Assembly: GCF_000174355.1 (NCBI RefSeq)
Contig: NZ_ACIS01000011.1
Coordinates: 1 to 64,000 of the forward strand
Reading direction: 5' to 3'
DNA: 64,000 nucleotides
Source of the DNA: Pseudogulbenkiania ferrooxidans 2002
GTDB lineage: Bacteria; Pseudomonadota; Gammaproteobacteria; Burkholderiales; Chromobacteriaceae
The translations under genes were made by a program, and so were the position numbers. Below, one piece after another: positions 19,778 to 31,707 of this stretch (position 1 is the stretch's first letter; each line of letters opens with the position of its first letter). The notes below the pieces were generated by a model. The model did not search any database and was not told the origin of the DNA. It saw only the letters and a program-made list of their open reading frames with translations.

Positions 19778-20535
19778 ACCTGTATGCAGTCTGTGCGATT
19801 TACCGCTTCGAGATGGCCCGCGCCGGGCGCACGCTGATGCAGAGCATCATCTCCCCTGTGATCTCCACCTCGCTCTATTTTGTCGTGTTCGGCGCCGCCA
19901 TCGGCTCGCGCATCCCCGAAACCCACGGCATCAGCTACGGTGCGTTCCTGGTGCCGGGGCTGATCATGCTGTCGCTGCTGACGCAGAGCATCGCCAACGC
20001 CTCGTTCGGCATCTATTTCCCCAAGTTCACGGGGACGATCTACGAGTTGCTGTCGGCGCCGGTTTCCTATCTGGAGCTGGTGGTGAGCTATGTCGGGGCG
20101 GCGGCGACCAAGTCGGTGATTCTCGGCCTGATCATCCTGGCGACGGCGGGCCTGTTCGTGCCGCTGCAGGTGGCCCATCCTCTGTGGATGCTGCTGTTCC
20201 TGGTGCTGACCTCGGTAACGTTCAGCCTGTTCGGCTTCATCATCGGCATCTGGGCGGATGGCTTCGAAAAGCTGCAGATCATCCCTCTCCTGATTATCAC
20301 GCCGTTGACGTTTCTCGGCGGCAGCTTTTACTCCATCGATATCCTGCCGCCGTTCTGGCAGACCGCCGCGCTGTTCAACCCGGTGGTCTACCTGATCAGC
20401 GGCTTTCGCTGGAGCTTCTATGGTATTGCCGACGTCAGCGTCGGCATCAGCCTCGCCATGACGATCGGCTTTTTGGCGCTGTTCACGGCGATCGTGGCGT
20501 GGATTTTCAAGACCGGCTATCGCATCAAGGCCTAG
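19774..20535 (+). CDS. yadH: ABC-2 type exporter permease (YadH-like)
   Basis: 253 aa integral membrane protein with about six predicted membrane spans, including [19 protein letters not shown] and the conserved late block [15 protein letters not shown]...[12 protein letters not shown] typical of ABC-2 permeases. It is the partner of the preceding ATPase (ATGA overlap). The substrate is unknown. Confidence 0.9.
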   Translation: MNLYAVCAIYRFEMARAGRTLMQSIISPVISTSLYFVVFGAAIGSRIPETHGISYGAFLVPGLIMLSLLTQSIANASFGIYFPKFTGTIYELLSAPVSYLELVVSYVGAAATKSVILGLIILATAGLFVPLQVAHPLWMLLFLVLTSVTFSLFGFIIGIWADGFEKLQIIPLLIITPLTFLGGSFYSIDILPPFWQTAALFNPVVYLISGFRWSFYGIADVSVGISLAMTIGFLALFTAIVAWIFKTGYRIKA

Positions 20536-20987
20536 GCCATCATCCGCATCCTGTTTCTTTCTGAGAGCCAATAACTGACACACTCAGAGTGCGGATTCGA
20601 TAAGTCATGCCAACAGGTCTGGTTGAAGTAGCGCCCTGGCAGGTCGAGCCCGGAGACAGCAGGCAGGACCGGCCGGTCAATCCGGCACCCCGGACCCATG
20701 ACGAAGCCCTCGAAATACGCGCGGCACGGGCAGGCGAGGTAACCGGGCCGCTGCCCTCACCCGCTGTCGGGCCGCCGATGCGAAGAGGCCAGCCACGACA
20801 CCCGGGGCCGTTCAGTTTCCGACTTTAATAGACAGGAACAAAACGTGCTCCAGCCTTGGCACGGTTGATCGTAAGATGGCGTTTAATGCACGAATTAAGT
20901 GCAAATACTGCGCCTTCCGCCCTATTCGCCAGCAACCTAGACTCCTCTCTGAAAGCCCCGCTTCGGGGCACCCGGAAGAAGGAGTTC
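20536..20987. promoter_or_regulatory. Leader of the DHA2 exporter with an operator-like dyad and a hairpin
   Basis: No gene is supported between 20536 and 20987. At 20887-20903, tgcac-gaattaa-gtgca is a 5-bp dyad in AT-rich sequence, suitable for a dimeric repressor. At 20955-20969, gccccgcttcggggc can form a tight hairpin only 12 bases before the AAGGAG ribosome site. No regulator gene is adjacent on the right. Confidence 0.35.
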
Positions 20988-22454
20988 ATGTTGAAACTAC
21001 TCATTCAAGCAGGCGACGAGGCCGTCGCCGCCGAGTGGAAAGCCCCACCGTCGACGACATGGGTGCTGGCCAGCCTGTCGCTCTCCATGCTGCTGTCCTC
21101 GCTCGGCACCAGCATCGCCAATGTCGCCCTGCCGACGCTGGCCAAGGCGTTCGCCGCTTCCTTCCAGGAGGTCCAGTGGATCGTCCTGGCTTATCTGCTT
21201 GCCATCACCACCCTGATCGTCAGCGTCGGGCGGCTCGGCGACCTGGCCGGGCGACGCCGGCTGTTATTGTTCGGCCTCTTTCTATTCACGCTGGCCTCGG
21301 TGCTGTGCGGTGTGGCGCCCACGCTGGGGCTGCTGATTGCCGCGCGCACAGCGCAGGGCTTGGGCGCGGCCATCATGATGGCCCTCACCATGGCGTTTGT
21401 CGGGGACGCGGTTCCGAAGAACAAGACCGGCAGCGCCATGGGCCTGCTCGGCACCATGTCCGCGATGGGCACCGCGCTGGGGCCAGCGCTCGGCGGCACG
21501 CTCATCGCCGGCTTCGGCTGGCGCGCCATCTTCCTCGTCAACGTGCCGCTGGGCATCCTGGCTTTCTTGCTCGCCTATCGCGCCCTGCCCATCGACCGCC
21601 GGGCATCGCAGACGGATCGGGCCGGCTTCGACACAGTGGGCACGCTGCTGCTTGGGGCTTCGCTCGCGGCCTATGCGCTCGCCGTGACGCTGGGGAGAGG
21701 CCGCTTCACTGGACTGAACCTGGCCCTGTTGCTGGCAGCGGTTCTGGCTGGGGGCCTTTTCGTGTTGGTGGAGGCGCGGGTGGCGTCGCCATTGATCCGC
21801 CTGGCGGCGTTCCGCAACACCGAGCTGAGCGCGAGTCTCGCCATGAACGGGCTCGTCTCGACGGTGATGATGGCGACGCTGGTGGTCGGGCCGTTCTACC
21901 TGTCACGCGCGCTCGGCCTGGGCGAGGCGGCGGTCGGAATCGTCCTGGCGCTGGGCCCGATCATTTCGGCATTGAGCGGTGTCCCGGCGGGGCGCGGCGT
22001 CGACCGCTGGGGTGCGGCCGCCATGACCACCGCGGGGCTGGTCGTCATGGCAGCGGGGTTGTCGGCACTCGCGCTGCTCCCCGGGGTATTCGGCGTGGCG
22101 GGCTACCTGGCCGCCATCGCCCTCCTGACTCCCGGCTACCAGCTCTTCCAAGCGGCTAACAACACGGCCGTGATGAGGGATGTCGCGCCGGACCAGCGCG
22201 GCGTCATTGCCGGCCTGCTCAGCCTGTCGCGCAATCTCGGGCTGGTCAGCGGGGCATCCGCCATGGGCGCCGTGTTCGTGCTCGCCACGGGGACGAGCGA
22301 CATCGCCTCGGCACACCCCGGCGCCGTGGCCAGCGGCATGCGGTTGACCTTCGCCGCCGCGACGCTGCTGATCGTCGTCGCGCTCGCCATCGCGGCGGGT
22401 AGCCGTGCTCTCACGCCCCGCCCCGCGCTCGATGCGATCCGGGATGGGGCGTGA
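20988..22454 (+). CDS. DHA2-family (14-TMS) MFS drug/proton antiporter
   Basis: 488 aa hydrophobic protein. The N-terminal span has LSMLLSSLGTSIANVALPTL, the DHA2 hallmark. Motif A is GRLGDLAGRRRLLLFG. Motif C is MGTALGPALGGTLIAGFGWR. About 14 spans can be counted. Such proteins expel toxic organic compounds by proton exchange. ATG 20988 follows AAGAAGGAG. A proline-free cytosolic N-terminal stretch precedes the first span. It is monocistronic; the LysR gene at 17681 is too far away to link with confidence. Confidence 0.88.
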   Translation: MLKLLIQAGDEAVAAEWKAPPSTTWVLASLSLSMLLSSLGTSIANVALPTLAKAFAASFQEVQWIVLAYLLAITTLIVSVGRLGDLAGRRRLLLFGLFLFTLASVLCGVAPTLGLLIAARTAQGLGAAIMMALTMAFVGDAVPKNKTGSAMGLLGTMSAMGTALGPALGGTLIAGFGWRAIFLVNVPLGILAFLLAYRALPIDRRASQTDRAGFDTVGTLLLGASLAAYALAVTLGRGRFTGLNLALLLAAVLAGGLFVLVEARVASPLIRLAAFRNTELSASLAMNGLVSTVMMATLVVGPFYLSRALGLGEAAVGIVLALGPIISALSGVPAGRGVDRWGAAAMTTAGLVVMAAGLSALALLPGVFGVAGYLAAIALLTPGYQLFQAANNTAVMRDVAPDQRGVIAGLLSLSRNLGLVSGASAMGAVFVLATGTSDIASAHPGAVASGMRLTFAAATLLIVVALAIAAGSRALTPRPALDAIRDGA

Positions 22455-22842
22455 CACAAGCCCCCTAAGAGCACAGGGATGGGCGGATGCGGTGGGCTGT
22501 AATGCTTTGACGGTGCGGCAAGTCTGCGCCCGCCCTTGCCTGGCTCGGCCACCGCATACCCGACAGTCAGTCGAAGATCGACTTCTGTCAGAGCACGCTA
22601 GCCACGCTCTTCAATGTCGTAGTGAACCGACAATCGACCCTTTTTCTCCTTGATCTTCAAAACCTTGATTTTCCCAATGACTCCCAACGACAAAAACGTG
22701 CATGCCGCCACAGCTATAGGCCTGCAGATGTCCAAAGCCAATTATGCGTTTATCGCCGTCTAGACATCATGTATTGACCTGTCCCGAAACCGATGCAGGG
22801 TGCACAACTCACACAGCACAGCGTGGGGCTATTCCTCGAATT
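22455..22842. other. Intergenic stretch, no gene supported
   Basis: A short frame at 22677-22763 (28 codons starting MTPNDKNVHA) has no ribosome site and no recognisable family. Nothing else was found before the chemoreceptor relic. Confidence 0.4.
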
Positions 22843-23010
22843 TCGGTACAGTCCGAACCCATTGGCAAGATCGTCGGCAACATTCAGGACATCGCTAGCC
22901 AGATTACCCTGCTCGCGCTCAACACCGCGATCGAGCCTGCGCATTCCGCTAAAGTCGGGCGTGGTTTTGCCGTAGGGCCCATGCGACAAGAACCACAACA
23001 CCGATCGTAA
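22843..23010 (+). pseudogene. Fragment of a methyl-accepting chemotaxis protein hairpin tip
   Basis: The plus-strand frame reads IGKIVGNIQDIASQITLLAL, then NTAIEPAHSAKVGRGFAVGP, ending at a stop at 23008-23010. It is unmistakably the signalling-tip motif of chemoreceptors (compare [20 protein letters not shown] in the intact gene at 57576). Substitutions break the normally invariant motif (Pro in AIEPAH, GFAVGP for GFAVVA), and neither the sensor half nor the rest of the coiled coil is present. Confidence 0.85.
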
Positions 23011-23012
23011 GC

Positions 23013-23042
23013 AAAAAAATGCCGGTCTGATCAGGACCGGCC
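23013..23042 (-). terminator. Rho-independent terminator of the mal operon
   Basis: Minus strand: GCCGGTC-ctgatca-GACCGGC followed by ATTTTTTT. It lies about 40 bases beyond the malG stop. Confidence 0.92.
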
Positions 23043-23080
23043 GAGGAGAAGAACATCACTCTTACATGCTGCTCACACAA

Positions 23081-23971
23081 TCACCCCTTCACGCCCCCGC
23101 TGGTCAGCCCGTTGACCATCCAGCGCTGCGCCACCACGAACAACGCGGTGATCGGCAGGCCGGAGAGGATGGCGGCCGCGGCAAAATCGCCCCACAGATA
23201 GTTCTGCGTATACAGATACAGCTTCGACCCCACTGCCAGCGTCAGGTTTTGTTCCTGGTGCAGCAGGATGGATGCCACCGGATATTCGATGATCGCGCCG
23301 ATGAAGGCGAGCAGAAACACCACGCACAGGATCGGCAGCGCCATCGGCAGCAGCACGTGCCAGAATGCCTGGAAGTGACTGGCGCCATCGACGATGGCCG
23401 CCTCTTCAATTTCGGTCGGAATCGTGTCGAAGTAGCCCTTGATGGTCCAGATATGCAGCGCGATGCCACCAGCGTAAGCCAGCACTAGGCTGCCGTGGCT
23501 GTCGATGCCGAGCCACGGCACGTAGCTGCCAATCTGGTCGAACACCGCGTAGATCGCGATCAGCGACAACACCGCCGGAAACATCTGCATCAGCAGCAGC
23601 GCGTTCAAGCCGAGCTGGCGGCCGCGAAAACGCAGACGGGCAAAAGCATAGGCGCAGGTGGTCGACAGCAGCAGGATGACGGTAGCGCTGATGGAAGCGA
23701 TCTTGATCGAGTTCCACAGCCATAGCAGCACCGGGAACGGTGGCTCGATTACCCGGCCGGTGCTGTCGGTATACGAGAAGCCGAGCGCGAGCTGCCAGTG
23801 TTCGAGGCTGATGGTATCGGGGATGATGCTGCCGGCGGCGAAGTTGCCCGGACGCAGCGAGATCGACACAATCATCAGGAACGGAAACAGTGTCAGAACC
23901 AGAAAGGCGATCAGCCCGACATGGGCCAGCGCTAGCCGGCCGGTATGGGTTTTATCCTGCACCATGGCCAT
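23081..23971 (-). CDS. malG: Maltose/maltodextrin ABC transporter permease MalG
   Basis: 296 aa, the same length as E. coli MalG. Six spans, with the binding-protein-dependent permease EAA loop [20 protein letters not shown] that docks on MalK. The last residues TSGGVKG resemble the MalG tail that reaches the binding site. ATG 23971 follows AAGGAGAGCATC. The start lies 10 bases after the malF stop. Confidence 0.95.
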   Translation of the reverse strand: MAMVQDKTHTGRLALAHVGLIAFLVLTLFPFLMIVSISLRPGNFAAGSIIPDTISLEHWQLALGFSYTDSTGRVIEPPFPVLLWLWNSIKIASISATVILLLSTTCAYAFARLRFRGRQLGLNALLLMQMFPAVLSLIAIYAVFDQIGSYVPWLGIDSHGSLVLAYAGGIALHIWTIKGYFDTIPTEIEEAAIVDGASHFQAFWHVLLPMALPILCVVFLLAFIGAIIEYPVASILLHQEQNLTLAVGSKLYLYTQNYLWGDFAAAAILSGLPITALFVVAQRWMVNGLTSGGVKG

Positions 23972-23981
23972 GATGCTCTCC

Positions 23982-25505
23982 TTATTTCTTTTCCGGCGCG
24001 TTGACACGCGACAGACGCAAGTTGATCAGCGATAGCACCGCCACCAGGATGAAAATCAGCGTGGAGATGGCTGCGGCGAGGCCGAAGTTCTGGCCCGAAT
24101 CCTGGAATGCGATACGGTAGGTATACGACACCAGGATATCGGTGGTGCCGGCCGGCACGACGCTGTCGGTAAAGTCCGGGCGGCCGTCGGTCAGCAGCGA
24201 AATCAGCACGAAGTTGTTGAAGTTGAAGGCGAACGAGGCAATCAGCAGCGGCATGATAGGCTTGGCGATCAGCGGCAGCGTGATACGGGTCAGATTGGTC
24301 CACGCGCTCGCGCCGTTGATGGCTGATGCCTCGTACAGGTCAGACGGGATCGATTTGATCAGCCCCAGGCACAACAGCATCATGTACGGGTAGCCGAGCC
24401 AGGTATTAACGATCAGCAGCATCATCTTGGCCAGCAGCGGGTCGGAAAACCAGTTTGGACTGATGCCGAACAGGCCATTCAGCACCATGTTGATCTCGCC
24501 GAAATTCTCGTTGAACAACCCGCGGAAGATCAGGATGGAAATGAAACCGGGTACCGCATACGGCAGGAACAGCAGGACGCGGTAAGCCGTCTTGAAGCGC
24601 AGCGCCTCCCAGCTCAGCACGGTGGCCAGCACGAAACCGACACTGAAAGTAAACAGTACGGTAAGCGCGGCAAACAGCACTGTCCAAATGAAGACGCTCA
24701 GCAATGGCGCCTGCAGTTCGGCACTGCCGAACAAGCGTTCAAAATTGCTCCAGCCTACGTTGACGCGGAAGCCCGGCGCGATCTGCTCTCCGGCAGCCGT
24801 TTCATAAAATCCGGTCTCGAAATTGGGCCGCAACACCTCGCCGGTTTTCAGGTTGGTCAGACGACCATCGGCCGCCTGCCGGTAGAGCGGTGACACCGGC
24901 GCAAACCCGCTCAGTGAGACCAGCCGGTAAGGTTCGTTGGAGCCGGGTAAATACAGGGTGAGAGCCTTGAGTGCAGCCTGCTGGGCGATCACCTCTCTGA
25001 ACGACGCCCTGTCGCCGACCGGTGCCACGCTGGCTTCGTGCAGCGTGACGGTCTGCTTTTTCGCGCCATCGAGCTTCACATCGGCCGATTGCCAGACCTG
25101 GCCGGCCTCGTTGCTCAGGCGCAGCTGATAGTTTTTGCCGTGCGCGTACAGCGACAATTGCAGCGGGTCACCACCACTGGAATAAGTCTGATCGAGCAGA
25201 TAGGCGGTGGCTCGCGAGAAGGTCAGCAGGTTGGTCGAGCTGTAATTGGTGAAGCCGATTCGCGCGGTGTAGAGCGCCGGAAACAGCACGAACACCAGCA
25301 TCGCCACCACCCCCGGGTAGAGATAACGCCAGGCGTAAGCGCGCGGCGAGGTAAACACCCAGCCCGAGACACCGAGCAGCGTCAACCCACCCAGCGCCAA
25401 CCAGTAATGGCCGGCCCGGTACACGGTGAAAACCAGCCAGAAACCGGTCATCAAAAGTAGAGCGCCCAATACCATCCAGGCGAGGCGCCGATTGATCCGT
25501 TGCAT
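23982..25505 (-). CDS. malF: Maltose/maltodextrin ABC transporter permease MalF
   Basis: 507 aa, close to the 514 aa of E. coli MalF and with the same unusual build: spans near the N-terminus, then a large periplasmic P2 loop (about 100-280) before the remaining spans. The EAA loop is [20 protein letters not shown]. The P2 loop is a mark of the enterobacterial-type MalF, which clamps MalE; most bacterial MalF-like permeases lack it. Confidence 0.95.
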   Translation of the reverse strand: MQRINRRLAWMVLGALLLMTGFWLVFTVYRAGHYWLALGGLTLLGVSGWVFTSPRAYAWRYLYPGVVAMLVFVLFPALYTARIGFTNYSSTNLLTFSRATAYLLDQTYSSGGDPLQLSLYAHGKNYQLRLSNEAGQVWQSADVKLDGAKKQTVTLHEASVAPVGDRASFREVIAQQAALKALTLYLPGSNEPYRLVSLSGFAPVSPLYRQAADGRLTNLKTGEVLRPNFETGFYETAAGEQIAPGFRVNVGWSNFERLFGSAELQAPLLSVFIWTVLFAALTVLFTFSVGFVLATVLSWEALRFKTAYRVLLFLPYAVPGFISILIFRGLFNENFGEINMVLNGLFGISPNWFSDPLLAKMMLLIVNTWLGYPYMMLLCLGLIKSIPSDLYEASAINGASAWTNLTRITLPLIAKPIMPLLIASFAFNFNNFVLISLLTDGRPDFTDSVVPAGTTDILVSYTYRIAFQDSGQNFGLAAAISTLIFILVAVLSLINLRLSRVNAPEKK

Positions 25506-25583
25506 GCTAATAATTCCCTGAGTTGCAGCAAGGCGAGCGAGCGGAATACATCGGTATCCCGCTCGCAGGCAACAACGCTTGAC

Positions 25584-26792
25584 TTACTTGGCCTTGATAC
25601 GCTCCGCCGCGGCATCGAGGCCGGCCTTGACGTCCTGGCGGCCCTGCGTGATGTTCTGCAGGGTGGTCTGCATGGTCGACCAGAACTTGCCCATCTCCGG
25701 GTTATTCGGCATCGGCGCGCCCCCCTTGGCACTCATCATGGTGGCCTGGATATTCGGGTCGCTCTTGAGCTGGTTGTAGAACGCCTTGTTGGCCGGCACG
25801 CCGATCGCCACGTCATCATTGATCATCTTGAGTCCTTGCACCGTCAGCATGCTGTTCTCGATGAATTCGGTGGCCAGTTCCTTGTTCTTGCTTGAGGCAT
25901 TGATCATCGCGCCCAGCACCCCGACGAACGGCGCGGCCGGCTTGCCGTTCACGGTCGGGATCGGTGCCACGCCGAAGTTGATGCGGCTCTTCTTCAGGTT
26001 GTCCCACGCCCACGGGCCGCTGATCATCATGGCGACCTTGCCCTTGTTGACACCAGCCTCCATGTCGGCGTAGGACGCGCTCTTCGGCATCACGCCAGCG
26101 TTGATCAGCTTCATCAGCGTGCTCACGCCAGCCGCTGCGCCGGCGTTGTTGACACCCACATTCTGTGGATCATACGTGCCATCGCCTTTCAGCTTGAACG
26201 GATACCCACCACCGGCGCCCAGCAACGGCCAGGTGAAGTAGGTATTGGTGAAGTCCCACAGGATGGCTTTCTTGCCGCTGGCAGACAGCTTCTTGTCGAG
26301 CGCGAACACGTCTTCGAAGGTCTTGGGGGGGGTCGGCACCAGGTCTTTGTTGTAGATCAGCGCTACCGATTCGATTGAGATCGGGTAGCCCCACACCTTG
26401 CCACCGGAAGTGAATGCCTTCCAGCCCATGTCTTCGATCTCGTTACGCACCTTCTTGCTTGGGCTGACTGGGCTCAGCAGGCCGGCACCGGTCCATTCGC
26501 CCAGACGATCATGCGGCCAGATCCAGATGTCCGGGCCCTTACCGGCAGCGGCGGCCTGCTGGAACTTGGACGGCGCGTCTTCCGGATGCTCTACCACCAC
26601 GGGCACGCCGGTTTTCTTGGTGAATTCCTCACCCACCTTTGCGAGGCCGCGGTAGCCCTTGTCGCCGTTGATCCAGATCACCAGCTTGCCGTTGTCGGCA
26701 GCGGCGGCATAAGGGGCAGCAAAGGCACCGGCAACAGCCAGCGAAAGCGACAGTATCGCGGTTTTGCCAAAATGGCGGCGGGTCATGCTCAT
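25584..26792 (-). CDS. malE: Maltose/maltodextrin-binding protein MalE
   Basis: 402 aa. The mature part starts near [20 protein letters not shown], followed by [28 protein letters not shown] and [13 protein letters not shown], all close to E. coli MalE, so maltodextrin binding is very likely. The signal peptide is odd: TRRHFGK at residues 4-10 fits the twin-arginine consensus, followed by a hydrophobic stretch and an Ala-rich cleavage region (PYAAAA-DN). E. coli MalE uses Sec. Two in-frame Met codons (26792, 26786) follow a GGAG site; either keeps the RR motif. Confidence 0.95.
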   Translation of the reverse strand: MSMTRRHFGKTAILSLSLAVAGAFAAPYAAAADNGKLVIWINGDKGYRGLAKVGEEFTKKTGVPVVVEHPEDAPSKFQQAAAAGKGPDIWIWPHDRLGEWTGAGLLSPVSPSKKVRNEIEDMGWKAFTSGGKVWGYPISIESVALIYNKDLVPTPPKTFEDVFALDKKLSASGKKAILWDFTNTYFTWPLLGAGGGYPFKLKGDGTYDPQNVGVNNAGAAAGVSTLMKLINAGVMPKSASYADMEAGVNKGKVAMMISGPWAWDNLKKSRINFGVAPIPTVNGKPAAPFVGVLGAMINASSKNKELATEFIENSMLTVQGLKMINDDVAIGVPANKAFYNQLKSDPNIQATMMSAKGGAPMPNNPEMGKFWSTMQTTLQNITQGRQDVKAGLDAAAERIKAK

Positions 26793-26843
26793 GCTATTTC
26801 TCCTCTCGTTTTCTTGCTCATTGGCAAGTTCTGGAAAGCCGGC

Positions 26844-27980
<1,137 letters not shown>

Positions 27981-28060
27981 AGTTTTCTCCTGCTTGTGCC
28001 GTGTTGTTCCGGCTTTTTCTGTTTGCTTGCCGATAGGCCGTCCGAATGGTTGCCTTATCG

Positions 28061-28095
28061 AGTAAGACGGAAACGCGCTGCGCTTTTCCGTCCTA
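28061..28095. repeat. REP-like palindromic element between GH13 and malK
   Basis: gtaagacggaaa and ttttccgtcctac pair around the core cgcgctgcgc. The minus strand reads ...GGAAAAGCGCAGCGCGTTTCC.... The AAGCGCAGCG core and stem layout are shared with the element at 41459-41493, whose stem sequence is different. In the mal operon it may attenuate or stabilise mRNA between the glucosidase and malK. Confidence 0.65.
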
Positions 28096-28103
28096 CAGCC
28101 ATG

Positions 28104-29708
28104 TCAACGCCCTATCCTGCCGAACCAGCCGCCCCAAGCGTCGAGCTCGAGCGTGTGGCCCTGTAGCACAGCGCCATCGAGGCCATGGCCATCCAGCGCG
28201 ACGACGTCGAACGGCAAGGTCAGCGTCTGCGGCGCGGCGCTCAGATTGAACACCGCAACCACACGGTCGTCACGCGTGAACGCCAGCACCGCGTCGTTGC
28301 CGTCGAGAAAGCGGATATTGCCGGACACCAACTCCGTCTGGCTGCGGCGCCATGGGATAAAGCGGCGGTAGAACTGCAACACCGAATCCGCCTCGGCATC
28401 CTGCTTGTCTGCGGCGCGCGCCAGGTGCCCGGCCGGAACCGGCAGCCACGGCTCGGCCGAGCTGAAGCCACCATGCGGCGCGTCGTGGCGCCACGGCATC
28501 GGTGTGCGGCAGCCGTCGCGGCCCTTGAATTCCGGCCACATGGCGATCCCGTACGGGTCCTGTAATTGTTCGAAGTTGAGTTCGGCTTCCGGCAGCGCCA
28601 GCTCTTCGCCCTGATACAAGCAGGCCGAGCCGCGCAGAGACAACAACATGGCGAGGATGGTGCGCGAAAAGCGCGGATGCTCCACGTTGCGGCCCCAGCG
28701 TGTCAAGACCCGGATCGAGTCGTGGTTGCCGGTGGTCCAGCAGGCCCAGCCGCTGCCGATCTGCGCCTCCAGTTCTTCCACCTGCCTGCGGATATGCGCA
28801 GCGGAAAATTCTGGCGTCAGCAGGTTGAAGCTGTAGGCCATGTGCAGCTTGTCGTTGCCAGCGGTGTATTCGGCCATGCGCGCCAGACTGTCGTCGTCGC
28901 CGATCTCACCCAGCGCCACTGCGCCGTATTCGTCCAGCAAAGACCGCAGGCGCTTGAGAAACGGCAAGTTCTCCGGCTGCGACTTGTCGAACTGGTGCGA
29001 CTGGTAGCTGTATGGGTTGCCGGCCGTGACGGTGGCGTTGTCGCGCTGTTCCGCTGCCGGGTTGCTGCGCAGCAGCGGGTCATGAAAGTGAAAGTTGCAG
29101 GCGTCGAAACGCAGACCATCCACGCCGAGCTCTAACCAGAAGCGCACTTCGGCCAGGATGGCCTCCTGTACCGCGAGCTCATGGAAGTTGAGATCGGGTT
29201 GGCTGGCCAGGAAATTGTGCAGGTAATACTGACGCCGCCGGGTATCCCACTGCCAGGACGAGCCGCCGAACACCGAAAGCCAGTTGTTGGGGGGGGTACC
29301 GTCAGCATTGGCATCAGCCCATACGTACCAGTTGGCGCGCGGGTTGTCTCGGCTGACGCGGCTTTCCTTGAACCACGCATGCTCTTCCGAGGTATGCGAC
29401 AGCACTTGGTCGATCATCACCTTGAGACCGAGTTCATGCGCCACGGTCACCAGGCGGCGAAAGTCTTCGATGTGGCCGAATAACGGGTCAACCGCACGGT
29501 AGTCGGAAACATCGTAGCCAAAGTCTTTCATCGGCGACTTGAAGAACGGGCTAACCCAGATCGCGTCCACGCTCAGGCTCGCCACATATGGCAGATGCTC
29601 AATAATACCGGGCAGGTCGCCCACGCCGTCACCGTTGCTGTCGGCAAAGCTGCGCGGGTAGATCTGGTAGATCACCCCGCCGCGCCACCATGCGCCGTTA
29701 GATTTCAT
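28104..29708 (-). CDS. GH13 alpha-glucosidase / oligo-1,6-glucosidase
   Basis: 534 aa cytoplasmic GH13 enzyme without a signal peptide. Region I is DQVLSHTSEEHAW; region II is GVDGLRFDACNF with the nucleophile Asp; region III is ALGEIGDDD with the acid/base Glu; region IV is TTGNHDSIR with the stabilising Asp. Start WWRGGVIYQIYPRSFADSNG is typical of the oligo-1,6-glucosidase/alpha-glucosidase subfamily. It would cleave imported maltose and short maltodextrins to glucose. It lies between lamB and malK on the same strand. Exact linkage preference is not readable by eye. Confidence 0.9.
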   Translation of the reverse strand: MKSNGAWWRGGVIYQIYPRSFADSNGDGVGDLPGIIEHLPYVASLSVDAIWVSPFFKSPMKDFGYDVSDYRAVDPLFGHIEDFRRLVTVAHELGLKVMIDQVLSHTSEEHAWFKESRVSRDNPRANWYVWADANADGTPPNNWLSVFGGSSWQWDTRRRQYYLHNFLASQPDLNFHELAVQEAILAEVRFWLELGVDGLRFDACNFHFHDPLLRSNPAAEQRDNATVTAGNPYSYQSHQFDKSQPENLPFLKRLRSLLDEYGAVALGEIGDDDSLARMAEYTAGNDKLHMAYSFNLLTPEFSAAHIRRQVEELEAQIGSGWACWTTGNHDSIRVLTRWGRNVEHPRFSRTILAMLLSLRGSACLYQGEELALPEAELNFEQLQDPYGIAMWPEFKGRDGCRTPMPWRHDAPHGGFSSAEPWLPVPAGHLARAADKQDAEADSVLQFYRRFIPWRRSQTELVSGNIRFLDGNDAVLAFTRDDRVVAVFNLSAAPQTLTLPFDVVALDGHGLDGAVLQGHTLELDAWGGWFGRIGR

Positions 29709-29801
29709 CTTTATTCAGTTCCTGCCCAGCCGGGCCATTACAGTTTGTCTTGCCGGGGGACGGGCGCGCACCCGCCTCCCTCGGTTCAAGCTATGACCGG
29801 C

Positions 29802-31085
<1,284 letters not shown>

Positions 31086-31148
31086 TTACCCCTGGGTTTT
31101 ATGGAACCCTATTGACTATTTCTCCAACGGCGCCGAACAGGCACAAAA

Positions 31149-31166
31149 TGTGCGAAAGCAAGCACA
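31149..31166. promoter_or_regulatory. Dyad TGTGC-N8-GCACA in the lamB promoter
   Basis: The inverted repeat overlaps the proposed -10 of lamB. It resembles a CRP half-site pair but with 8 bases between arms where CRP sites have 6, so the protein that binds is uncertain. Confidence 0.3.
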
Positions 31167-31191
31167 TACGGCGCCAATCACCCAATATCAA
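31163..31191 (-). promoter_or_regulatory. Candidate lamB promoter
   Basis: Minus strand: -35 TTGATA (31186-31191), 17-base spacer, -10 TATGTG (31163-31168). The -35 overlaps the edge of operator O1, so a bound repressor would block polymerase. The -10 is a weak match, which suits a promoter needing activation. Confidence 0.4.
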
Positions 31192-31199
31192 ACCGGTTT
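31190..31199. promoter_or_regulatory. LacI-type operator O1 upstream of lamB
   Basis: Perfect palindrome AAACCGGTTT with a central CG, extended as TCAAACCGGTTTA. Overlaps the proposed -35 of lamB. Confidence 0.8.
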
Positions 31200-31210
31200 A
31201 ATTTTCACCC

Positions 31211-31220
31211 AAACCGGTTT
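31211..31220. promoter_or_regulatory. LacI-type operator O2 upstream of lamB
   Basis: Second AAACCGGTTT, centred 21 bases (two helical turns) from O1, so dimers on both could touch on one DNA face. Confidence 0.8.
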
Positions 31221-31249
31221 GGATTTGGTGTCGTGATCATATTTGTTTC

Positions 31250-31259
31250 AAACCGGTTT
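31250..31259. promoter_or_regulatory. LacI-type operator O3 upstream of lamB
   Basis: Third copy, with the full 14-bp palindrome TCAAACCGGTTTGA, the best-matching site with that at 36330. Centred 39 bases from O2. Confidence 0.8.
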
Positions 31260-31427
31260 GAATATGGCGTGGCAGCAAAAAGCCAAAAAAATGTAAGTTT
31301 TTGTGTTTCTTTTTTGCAAACAATTGTGCATTCGCAGCAAATCAAAAAAGGCGAAAAATAAAATTTCCTTCAATAACAATCAGCTAAGCAAAACAAAGAA
31401 ACAAAAATTGCTGCAATACAATAAATC

Positions 31428-31437
31428 AAACCGGTTT
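31428..31437. promoter_or_regulatory. Distant LacI-type operator O4
   Basis: Fourth copy, TCAAACCGGTTTGG, 178 bases (close to 17 turns) upstream of O3 and separated from it by very AT-rich DNA. The spacing would allow a repression loop. Confidence 0.75.
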
Positions 31438-31707
31438 GGATTGAACATACACCATGGACTGACAAATGTATGCCTCCTCGCTTGCCCGGCGCACAGCACA
31501 AGCAACAGGAGTGACACAGGGCAATGCACACATGCCGAAGGAGCTGAGCCGATAAGGCGGTCGCCGACATGCGGATCACCGCCCCGCAGCCAGGCGCTGG
31601 GCGATCCAGCGTTGGAATGGGCGGGGATAGACAACAAGGAGGGGAGAGGGACATCAGCACTGGGAGCACTCACCCAGGGCGCTCCAGGCATAAAGAGACT
31701 CGCGACG
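31438..31707. other. Intergenic stretch downstream of the lacI-type gene
   Basis: Base composition returns to GC-rich. A plus-strand frame spanning 31303-31746 crosses the operator area but has no ribosome site or family. No terminator for the regulator gene was recognised. Confidence 0.4.

Noticed and set aside
22677-22763. Small 28-codon plus-strand frame
   Set aside because: No ribosome site, no family, and it ends before the chemoreceptor relic in an unrelated frame.
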